From the NCBI GenBank assembly GCA_017650255.1, contig JAGCFG010000083.1, forward strand, positions 1 to 5,872: a stretch of 5,872 nucleotides of DNA, written 5' to 3'. Within the stretch, counting starts at the first letter, position 1. The number at the start of each line of letters is the position of its first letter. This document shows positions 1-5,658 of this stretch, piece after piece. The DNA is from Alphaproteobacteria bacterium (GTDB taxonomy: Bacteria > Pseudomonadota > Alphaproteobacteria > RF32 > CAG-239). Position numbers and translations under genes: made by a program. The notes below the pieces were generated by a model. That model had not been told where the DNA came from and did not search any database. It was given only the letters and a program-made list of their open reading frames with translations.

Positions 1-1388
1 TCAGCTTTTTCTTGATTGGCGCGGTGGGAATGTTGCAGCATATTGCGTCACAGGCAAATTATTCTTTGGAACTTAATTATTTTCTTTCAACATTATCGAT
101 AATTGTCAAAACTTCATGTATTGTATGGATTGTGAAAAAGTTTTTTTGGGAAAGAGCTTTTGCAGAGGTTGAAAGTAGTGCTGATGAAGAGAGTGCAGGA
201 GCTACAACTCCTTATGCCCTGAGGATTATTTTGTTTTCAATGATATCGGGTGCAATAATAATCGGTATAGCTCTTTTCGGATATCCGCGATTGTCGATGT
301 TTATTGTCAACAAGTTTATACTTTCAATAATTTTGATTGTAGTAATGTTGATGTTGCGCAAAGCGTTTTTTGAGATGATAAGAAGAGTGTTCTTGTTAGG
401 TTTTTGGTTCAAAAAAATGCGGTTACGCAGACAGATGCTGGTAAAAATTGATTTTTGGTTGAATGTTACATTGGATCCGATTTTGTCAGTATTCGGGTTG
501 CTGGCGATATTGACGCTTTGGGGTGTTTCGACAGATATATTGCTCCACAGTGTTAAAAAGCTGTTATTAGGATTTAAGATTGGCGGTGTAGAAATATCGC
601 TGATTTTGATAATGTTCGGTATTGCAGTATTTTTTATTTCGCTTGCTTTGATCAGAATTTTGCGTCGACGCTTTTTGGAAAATATATTGTCGCACCTTGA
701 TATTGATGATGGTATAAAACACTCGTTGGCTTCTGGTTTTGGGTTTGTAGGTTTTGCAATATCAATCATGCTGGCGATGGTGGTTATGGGTGCGGATTTG
801 AGCAATTTGGCATTGGTTGCCGGTGCCTTGTCAGTTGGTATCGGTTTGGGCTTGCAGAATGTTGTAAACAACTTTGTATCGGGTATTATCTTGTTGTTCG
901 AAAGGCCTGTTAAGGTTGGTGATTGGGTGATTATTAATGGAGAAGAAGGAACGGTCAAACAGATAAATATTCGTTCAACCGAGATAGAAACTTTTAATAG
1001 AGCGAGCGTGATTGTGCCAAATGCGACTGTGCTTTCCAATTCCGTAACTAACTTGACGCATGGCAATAACTGGATGAGATTTAAGGTTAGTGTCGGGGTG
1101 GCATATGGCTCTGATGTTGAGAAGGTTAAGCAAATTTTGCTGGAGTGTGCTGCAAAAAATAAGGGTGTTTTGAAAAAACCGGAGCCTTATGTTTTGTTCC
1201 AAGATTTTGGCTCAAGCAGTTTGGATTTTGAACTGCGTGGCTATAGCAGTAATATTTGGAATGGATGGTTAATTCCGAGTGAATTGAGATTTGAGATTAA
1301 TAAGCGCTTTATTGAGGAAGGAATCGAGATTCCATTCAATCAATTGGTTGTTCACAAGGCAGATGATACCGCGAAAGAAGATAAATGA
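1..1388 (+). CDS. MscS-family mechanosensitive ion channel (5' end beyond window)
   Basis: This is a membrane channel of the MscS family, which opens under membrane tension and releases small solutes during hypo-osmotic shock. The frame is open to the window edge (the bases before the TTG at 12 read S-F-F-L-I-G), so the true start lies upstream and the TTG is only an apparent start. Numbering from that TTG, hydrophobic segments lie near residues 22-42, 70-90, 97-115, 152-172, 192-214 and 240-260. The pore helix follows at about 264-296, with the small-residue pattern AGALSVGIGLGLQN, then the FERPVKVGD junction (296-304) and the beta domain (GTVKQINIRST, 313-323; VPNA, 335-338). The long multi-helix N-terminus resembles the larger MscS paralogues more than the three-helix E. 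coli MscS. The stop overlaps the murD start by 4 bases (ATGA), so the two are probably translationally coupled. Family assignment is firm; the subtype and gating stimulus are not determined. Confidence 0.93.
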   Translation, partial: SFFLIGAVGMLQHIASQANYSLELNYFLSTLSIIVKTSCIVWIVKKFFWERAFAEVESSADEESAGATTPYALRIILFSMISGAIIIGIALFGYPRLSMFIVNKFILSIILIVVMLMLRKAFFEMIRRVFLLGFWFKKMRLRRQMLVKIDFWLNVTLDPILSVFGLLAILTLWGVSTDILLHSVKKLLLGFKIGGVEISLILIMFGIAVFFISLALIRILRRRFLENILSHLDIDDGIKHSLASGFGFVGFAISIMLAMVVMGADLSNLALVAGALSVGIGLGLQNVVNNFVSGIILLFERPVKVGDWVIINGEEGTVKQINIRSTEIETFNRASVIVPNATVLSNSVTNLTHGNNWMRFKVSVGVAYGSDVEKVKQILLECAAKNKGVLKKPEPYVLFQDFGSSSLDFELRGYSSNIWNGWLIPSELRFEINKRFIEEGIEIPFNQLVVHKADDTAKEDK

Positions 1389-2728
1389 GAATAGCTGATT
1401 TGAAAGATAAAACGGTTGCCGTTTGGGGAATGGGAAAAGAGGGAAAGGAAATCCTCAATTATCTCTTGTCACATGGTGTTACAGATAAGTTTGTTCTGCT
1501 GAATGATACGGCATGTGAGAAGCCGAGCGGTTTTGAAAAATGCAAAATGTACAGCGGTCACAAGCTTGATGCCGGTTGTGTAGAGGCGAATGTGATTGTG
1601 CGCTCGCCTGGGGTTAGCGTTTATAAGCCAGAAATTATTAAGTATCGCAAAAAGGTTACAACGGTGAGCGATCTTTGTTTGCACGAGATAAAAGCAAAAT
1701 ATCCGGAGTGCAAAATTATTGCTATCAGCGGATCTAAAGGAAAAAGTACAAGTGTTAGCGCTTTGGCTTTTATGCTTGGCAAGCTTGGGCATAAGGTTGG
1801 GCTTGGCGGTAATATCGGGCGCCCGCTGATTGAGCTGGTGGATGAGAAGTATGATTTTTTGGTGGCTGAAGTTTCGAGCTATCAGGCGGTCGATTTGACA
1901 ATTTCGCCTGATGTGGCAATGTTTACAAATTTGTTTTATGTTCACAGCGAGTGGCATAACGGACATGAGAATTATTGCAAAGATAAAATGCATTTGGTGG
2001 CAAACCAAAAAGATGGAGATGTGTTTTTTGCGAATGCCCGCAATAAACAGCTGATGGAATATTCGGAAGTTTATGCTAAAAGGCGCAGGTTATATAATTG
2101 TGAAAATGCTTTTCATGCTGAGGGGAAGGCGCTTTATTACGGAAAAGAAAAGCTGCTGTTGATTGATGATTTGAAGTTGAGCGGAAACCATAATTTGGAT
2201 AATTTGGCCGGAGTTTTCAGCATTTTGCAATATTTGGGAATGGATGTCAAAAAGGCGGCTGAGTTTTTGCGTGAATTTGAGCCTTTGCCGCACAGGTTGC
2301 AAAAAGTGGCAGTCAAAAACGGGGTTTTGTTTATTAACGACAGCATTTCTACTGCGCCGGAAGCGGCAATCGGGGCGATGAGAAGTTTTGGCGAAAATTT
2401 GGTGCTGATTTCGGGCGGACAGGATAATCTGCAAGATTATACGGATTATGCAAAAAGTGTTGAGGTCTGTGTGAATGTGAAGGCGGTGATAACGCTTTAT
2501 CAAACAGGACCGAAAATTGCCGAGGCTTTGCGGGAGGGCGTGAAGAGAGAAGATTTTGAACTGTTCGAGGTGGATAGTTTGGAAAAAGCTGTTGCAACGG
2601 CCTATGATTTGTTGCAAAAAGTTGGAGGCGGGGTTGTGTTGTTTACGCCGACCAGCCCGAGCTTTGATTTTTATAAAAATTTTATGGAAAGAGGCAATCA
2701 TTTTATGAAGATTGTCGAAGGTTTGTAG
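1385..2728 (+). CDS. murD: MurD-type UDP-N-acetylmuramoyl-L-alanine--glutamate ligase, possibly MurD2-like
   Basis: This is a cytoplasmic Mur ligase that adds glutamate to UDP-MurNAc-L-Ala using ATP, the second peptide step of peptidoglycan precursor synthesis. At 447 residues it is full length. The N-terminal nucleotide-sugar domain shows GMGKEG (15-20). The central ATPase domain has the P-loop GSKGKST (116-122), GGNIG (141-145), E162 in the AEVSSYQ motif, and K201, which aligns with the carbamoylated lysine. The C-terminal domain has LPHRL (301-305), NDS (318-320) and the SFDFYKNF segment (426-433). By eye alignment, E. coli K319 and K348, which line the D-Glu site, are I321 and N348 here, while T321, S415 and F422 are kept as T323, S426 and F433. 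The usual DH of the central domain reads V186-H187. These changes fit MurD2-like ligases that add L-Glu, but that is inference. It sits outside a dcw cluster, overlapping the channel gene upstream and abutting a tRNA gene downstream. Confidence 0.92.
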   Translation: MRIADLKDKTVAVWGMGKEGKEILNYLLSHGVTDKFVLLNDTACEKPSGFEKCKMYSGHKLDAGCVEANVIVRSPGVSVYKPEIIKYRKKVTTVSDLCLHEIKAKYPECKIIAISGSKGKSTSVSALAFMLGKLGHKVGLGGNIGRPLIELVDEKYDFLVAEVSSYQAVDLTISPDVAMFTNLFYVHSEWHNGHENYCKDKMHLVANQKDGDVFFANARNKQLMEYSEVYAKRRRLYNCENAFHAEGKALYYGKEKLLLIDDLKLSGNHNLDNLAGVFSILQYLGMDVKKAAEFLREFEPLPHRLQKVAVKNGVLFINDSISTAPEAAIGAMRSFGENLVLISGGQDNLQDYTDYAKSVEVCVNVKAVITLYQTGPKIAEALREGVKREDFELFEVDSLEKAVATAYDLLQKVGGGVVLFTPTSPSFDFYKNFMERGNHFMKIVEGL

Positions 2729-2730
2729 AT

Positions 2731-2806
2731 GCCGCTTTAGCTCAGTTGGTAGAGCACACGATTCGTAATCGTGTTGTCGCGTGTTCGATTCACGCAAGCG
2801 GCACCA
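2731..2806 (+). tRNA. tRNA-Thr, anticodon CGU, CCA encoded
   Basis: A complete 76-nt cloverleaf can be folded by eye. The 7-bp acceptor stem pairs GCCGCTT with AAGCGGC, the D stem GCTC with GAGC, the anticodon stem CACGA with TCGTG, and the T stem GCGTG with CACGC around the loop TTCGATT. The anticodon loop TTCGTAA gives CGT at positions 34-36, which reads the threonine codon ACG. G1:C72 and C2:G71 agree with threonine identity in E. coli. The variable loop is 5 nt (TTGTC), the discriminator is A, and CCA is encoded. The gene begins 2 bases after the murD stop, so it is probably cut out of the murD transcript by RNase P and 3' processing; no separate promoter was recognised. Confidence 0.97.
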
Positions 2807-2817
2807 GTTTTTTTTTG

Positions 2818-2844
2818 AAAAAGCACCTGGGAGGGTGCTTTTTT
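2818..2844 (+). terminator. Rho-independent terminator, probably bidirectional
   Basis: The inverted repeat AAAAAGCACC (2818-2827) and GGTGCTTTTT (2834-2843) surrounds a 6-base loop, TGGGAG. It ends the channel-murD-tRNA unit 11 bases after the tRNA. Read on the minus strand, the same GC core is followed by TTTTT, 8 bases past the stop of the convergent acetyltransferase gene, so it can stop transcription from both sides. Confidence 0.88.
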
Positions 2845-2852
2845 AATAAGTG

Positions 2853-3566
2853 TCAATACGTTATGTCATATTTATAAAATGTTTCAATAGGTTTAAAACC
2901 TAATTTCTTATATATGATAAGTCCTAAATCTGAGGCAGTAAGAATGAATTTGTTGTGTTTGTGTGCAATTTCATAATTCAAAGTTTGTTTGGTTATTTCA
3001 GTGCCAAAGCCGTTTTTTCTATATTTATGGGATACGCCAATCCAGTATATACCTGAATATCCTGCTCCACGAATAATTTGAGATATGCCTACAGGATTTT
3101 TACCATTATAAAAAATAAAATATGTAGTATATTTTTTTTCTAAATCCATTTTAAATGATTCAAAAATAAAATCAGCGTCATATGCCTCGTATATTTTTGA
3201 AGCAAGTTTTCCCCACAAGAGTAAATCTTCTTTTGTTTTGACTATCCTTAGGGTTAAATTATTTTTTGTTGAAAATGGTTGCTTGCGTTCCAAACCATAA
3301 ACAATGGTTTTTATAGGAGGTTTCAAATCTTCAGCATATTTTAAGTGTAAATTTTCAATTGGGGATGCCAATACACTTTTGTAGTTTTGGGTTTCCTTAC
3401 AAATTTTTTTTAATATTGATTTATTGACTTTTTCTGCATAAGTCAAATTAAACCATCCAAATGCTGTAGGAAAAGCCCATTTAGTATACAATATATCATC
3501 TTTAATATAACATGTATTTTTTCTTTGAATTTTGACTTCTTTCAAGTTTTCAATATATTTTAGCAT
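2853..3566 (-). CDS. GNAT-family N-acetyltransferase-like protein
   Basis: This is a probable cytoplasmic acetyl-CoA-dependent acyltransferase; the substrate cannot be told from sequence. The GNAT fold is visible in the C-terminal half (about 105-237). The strand IYWIGV (173-178) leads into the acetyl-CoA loop R183-x-x-G186-x-G188. It is followed by an amphipathic helix, the strand FILTASD (207-213) and YKKLGF (219-224), whose Y219 sits where many GNATs have the catalytic tyrosine. The first 100 residues are lysine-rich with no motif I recognise. The ATG start is supported by AAAGGAG ending 9 bases upstream. The gene is alone between a tRNA-terminator pair and the TerC gene, and is strikingly AT-rich (about 30% GC by eye, against 40% or more in murD), which suggests recent acquisition. 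Loss of fold elements is not apparent. Confidence 0.82.
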   Translation of the reverse strand: MLKYIENLKEVKIQRKNTCYIKDDILYTKWAFPTAFGWFNLTYAEKVNKSILKKICKETQNYKSVLASPIENLHLKYAEDLKPPIKTIVYGLERKQPFSTKNNLTLRIVKTKEDLLLWGKLASKIYEAYDADFIFESFKMDLEKKYTTYFIFYNGKNPVGISQIIRGAGYSGIYWIGVSHKYRKNGFGTEITKQTLNYEIAHKHNKFILTASDLGLIIYKKLGFKPIETFYKYDITY

Positions 3567-3642
3567 AACAAATTTCTCCTTTGAGAGCAGGGATATTTGT
3601 ATAATAAAAATTAAATATTATTATTTTGTAAATATACAAAAG

Positions 3643-3668
3643 CCAGAAATTGCCGGAAGTTTTTCTGG
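3643..3668 (-). terminator. Candidate terminator downstream of the TerC-family gene
   Basis: A 7-bp inverted repeat, CCAGAAA at 3643-3649 and TTTCTGG at 3662-3668, has a 12-base loop containing CCGG. Read on the minus strand it lies about 25 bases after the TerC-family stop and is followed by CTTTTG and further T-rich sequence. The stem is short and the T-tract imperfect, so this is moderate support. If real, it separates the TerC transcript from the acetyltransferase gene. Confidence 0.45.
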
Positions 3669-3692
3669 TGAAAAACGGGGGGGATGAATTAT

Positions 3693-4634
3693 TTATTTTT
3701 CTATCTCTGGTTTGCGCAAGAGAGAGGCGGAGATGCCGACAAAAATTATGCTGAAAGTTATGGCAAGCGATTGCATGGCGGTGACTTCCCAGCCGATATG
3801 CGGCAAAAAGATTTTGCAGCCGATAAATACCATAATTACCGAAAGCGATGGTTTTAGGTAATAAAATTTGTGAACGGCGGCTTCAAGCAGAAAATATAAT
3901 GCTCTCAAGCCCAAAATGGCAAAAATGTTGCTGGTATAAACAATAAATATATCTTGGGTAATCAAGAAAATTGCCGGTATGCTGTCGAGCGCAAAAATAA
4001 CATCCATAAGTTCGATGGTCAAAAGGGCAAAAAACAGCGGAGTGATGTATAATTTGTGATTTTCTCTAACAAAAAAATGTCCGCTGTGAATGCTGGTTAC
4101 ACGGCAAAAACGGCTCAAAAATTTATAGATTTTGGTTTCTTCGAACTTGGTTTCTTCGTCGTCTTTGTGGAGCATCATTTGAACACCGGTATATAACAAA
4201 AATGCCGAAAAGATGTAGAGTACCCAATGGAAGTTGCTAATCAGCGCTTCGCCGACCAAAATGAGCAGTGCGCGCATGACGATTGCGCCCAAAATACCCC
4301 AGAACAATACGCGGTGCTGATATATGCGCGGTATACCGAGTGAGCTGAAAACTACCGACATGATGAATATGTTATCAAGCGAGAGACTTTTTTCGACCAA
4401 AAAGCCGGTAAAAAACAACATTCCGCTTTCGGCACCTTTTTCATACATTACAAAGAGACCAAAAAGCATGCCGGCGGCAATATAAACTATGCACAAAAGC
4501 AAGGTGTGTGAAAAAACCGGAACTTCGTTCTTGCGGTTTAGGAAAAACAAATCCCATGCTAAAAGGATAATTACGGCGATGCCGAAAATTGTCCACATTG
4601 CGTTGTTTGATAAATGTGCAAGATATTGTGCCAT
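3693..4634 (-). CDS. TerC/Alx-family integral membrane protein (probable metal ion exporter)
   Basis: This is an inner-membrane protein of the TerC family. Members include tellurite-resistance TerC and E. coli Alx, and several are linked to manganese efflux. The 313 residues are a usual length for the Alx-like branch. The two signature acidic motifs are present: EKSLSLDN (81-88) in one helix and ELMDVIFALDSIP (208-220) in its pseudo-symmetric partner, followed by the typical ITQDIFIVYTSNIFAILGLR stretch (225-244). Hydrophobic helices fill the rest, with a charged central loop (about 157-193) between the halves. AGGA ends 10 bases before the ATG. The gene lies 56 bases after the nitroreductase gene on the same strand, so co-transcription is possible. 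I looked in that gap for a yybP-ykoY manganese riboswitch, and it is too short to hold one. The actual ion transported is inference from the family. Confidence 0.93.
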   Translation of the reverse strand: MAQYLAHLSNNAMWTIFGIAVIILLAWDLFFLNRKNEVPVFSHTLLLCIVYIAAGMLFGLFVMYEKGAESGMLFFTGFLVEKSLSLDNIFIMSVVFSSLGIPRIYQHRVLFWGILGAIVMRALLILVGEALISNFHWVLYIFSAFLLYTGVQMMLHKDDEETKFEETKIYKFLSRFCRVTSIHSGHFFVRENHKLYITPLFFALLTIELMDVIFALDSIPAIFLITQDIFIVYTSNIFAILGLRALYFLLEAAVHKFYYLKPSLSVIMVFIGCKIFLPHIGWEVTAMQSLAITFSIIFVGISASLLRKPEIEK

Positions 4635-4665
4635 TGTTTTGTAGTCCTTTTGTTAAGTTATAACT

Positions 4666-4694
4666 TTTTTACATTTAATTTTTTTATATATCAA
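4666..4694 (-). promoter_or_regulatory. Possible sigma70-type promoter for the TerC-family gene
   Basis: On the minus strand TTGATA (4689-4694) and TAAAAA (4666-4671) are separated by 17 bases. The -35-like element overlaps the nitroreductase stop codon. In such AT-rich DNA a match like this can arise by chance, so support is weak. Confidence 0.25.
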
Positions 4695-5239
4695 CTCAAA
4701 ATTTTTAATCTGGGCGCAATCGGCTCAAAAGTTTTGGGCAGAGCGGGGTGAGCTATGCCGCCAAAAGGCATTTGGGCTATCAGATTCCAAGTTTTCGGTG
4801 CATGGAATTCTTTTTTGACCATCTCGTCAACCAGAGGATTGTAATGCTGGAGAGAGGCGCCGATATTTTTTTCTGCCAAAGCGGTCCAAATCATATATTG
4901 CAACATGGCGTTTGACTGCATTGCCCATTTTGGAAAATTGTCGGCGTATAAAGGATATTGCCGTTGCAAATTTTGAATGATTGTCGAATCTTCAAAAAAC
5001 AAAAATGTGCCGAGACCTTGCTGAAAGGAACTTATTTTTTCTGTCGTTTGGGCAAATTTGTCCGGAGAAGTTAACGGTTTTAGAAGTTGTAATGTTAAAT
5101 CCCAAAATTTTCGGTAGGCGCTATCATACAAAATTATGAGCCTTGATGATTGTGAGTTGAAAGCCGATGGAGCTTGTTTCAAGCAGAGTTCTACCAATTT
5201 GTTAATTTCGGTGCGATTAAGGTCGATTTTGTCGTTCAA
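4691..5239 (-). CDS. FRM2-like nitroreductase family protein, start region disrupted
   Basis: This resembles the small FMN-dependent nitroreductase subfamily of yeast Hbn1/Frm2 and bacterial relatives, about 200 residues long. Recognisable stretches, numbered from the TTG, are PSAFNSQSSR (24-33), FFEDS (81-85), YPLYADNFPKW (95-105), WTALAEKNIGASLQHYNPL (108-136 region) and AQMPFGG (155-161). The coordinates given use TTG at 5239, the first ATG/GTG/TTG-type start after the last in-frame stop. Homology clearly continues upstream: the codons at 5240-5257 read RRSIYS, the FMN-phosphate-binding motif, and the frame is open back to 5278. There it meets TAA (5279-5281), directly preceded by an in-frame ATG (5282-5284) with AGGAG 7 bases before it. 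The native start is therefore probably that ATG, with a nonsense codon at position 2. The gene may be a fresh pseudogene, or may start at a rare codon such as ATT (5267-5269). A product from TTG would lack the RRS motif. Confidence 0.8.
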   Translation of the reverse strand: MNDKIDLNRTEINKLVELCLKQAPSAFNSQSSRLIILYDSAYRKFWDLTLQLLKPLTSPDKFAQTTEKISSFQQGLGTFLFFEDSTIIQNLQRQYPLYADNFPKWAMQSNAMLQYMIWTALAEKNIGASLQHYNPLVDEMVKKEFHAPKTWNLIAQMPFGGIAHPALPKTFEPIAPRLKILS

Positions 5240-5278
5240 AGAATATATTGAGCGGCGTGTGGTAAAAATTATGATTAT

Positions 5279-5296
5279 TTACATATTTTTTCTCCT
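5279..5296 (-). promoter_or_regulatory. Ribosome binding site plus ATG-TAA start-stop in front of the nitroreductase
   Basis: Read on the minus strand, AGGAG (5292-5296), a 7-base spacer, ATG (5282-5284) and TAA (5279-5281) follow one another. ATG and TAA are in the reading frame of the nitroreductase. The ATG would place nine codons before the conserved RRSIY motif, which is about the usual N-terminal length of this family. The site thus looks like the ancestral start with codon 2 changed to a stop. Confidence 0.7.
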
Positions 5297-5334
5297 GTTG
5301 TTTTTTTATATATTTAATAATCAGAAGGAGTATA

Positions 5335-5658
5335 TCAAGGCAGGGGTTGTTCTTTCATCAATTTTGTTATGGCTTCAATGCTGTCTGGTTGACGGATGTC
5401 CTCGCTAATTTTGTTATAACGCTCAAAACCGCACTTTTGGCAGTGATGGAGAATTTGAAAGCCTTTTTTGTTTTTGATTATTTTGATTGGTTTCATCAAC
5501 CCTCCGCAGTCGCATTGACGATCGCCGGGGGTAATGTCTACATGCAGGGAATACAGGCAAAACGGGCAATGATTGCGGTAGCTGCCGTCGGTTAGGGGCA
5601 GAACTTCTTTGCCGCAATTTTGGCAGATGAATCCGGTATTTTCGGTTTTTCGGCTCAT
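5335..5658 (-). CDS. RNHCP-domain zinc-ribbon protein
   Basis: This is a 107-residue cytoplasmic protein with the RNHCP signature (R28-N29-H30-C31-P32), the motif that names a family of small putative zinc-binding proteins of unknown function. Eight cysteines form four pairs: C12-x-x-C15, C31-x-x-C34, C49-x-C51 and C73-x-x-C76, enough for two zinc sites. The end (about 84-107) is a polar helix-like tail. The ATG is supported by AAAGGA about 6 bases upstream and overlaps the stop of the methyltransferase gene by 4 bases (ATGA), so the two are probably translationally coupled and may act in related processes. The stop lies 50 bases before the apparent ATG of the nitroreductase gene. Many RNHCP proteins are of this size, so it looks intact. 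No enzymatic role can be assigned. Confidence 0.88.
   Translation of the reverse strand: MSRKTENTGFICQNCGKEVLPLTDGSYRNHCPFCLYSLHVDITPGDRQCDCGGLMKPIKIIKNKKGFQILHHCQKCGFERYNKISEDIRQPDSIEAITKLMKEQPLP

Noticed and set aside
212..1202. Minus-strand open frames opposite the channel gene
   Set aside because: They have no domain-like sequence and lie wholly antisense to a gene with unmistakable MscS motifs.
2090..2797. Long minus-strand open frame starting inside the tRNA (begins MRESNTRQHDYESCALPTELK)
   Set aside because: Its start is the antisense translation of the tRNA, a well-known artefact, and the rest is antisense to the clear MurD ligase.
3567..3642. Promoter-like TTTACA and TATTAT elements upstream of the acetyltransferase gene
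   Set aside because: The spacing is about 20 bases and the DNA is nearly all A and T, so matches are expected by chance.
4635..4690. Possible manganese (yybP-ykoY) riboswitch before the TerC-family gene
   Set aside because: Only 56 A/T-rich bases separate the genes, with no paired GC-rich helices or conserved loops.
5136..5408. Plus-strand frame with a very hydrophobic stretch (MIIYIFFLLLFFYIF) that could be a small membrane protein
   Set aside because: It has no ribosome binding site and is antisense to the nitroreductase and RNHCP genes. The hydrophobicity comes from the A/T-rich intergenic DNA.
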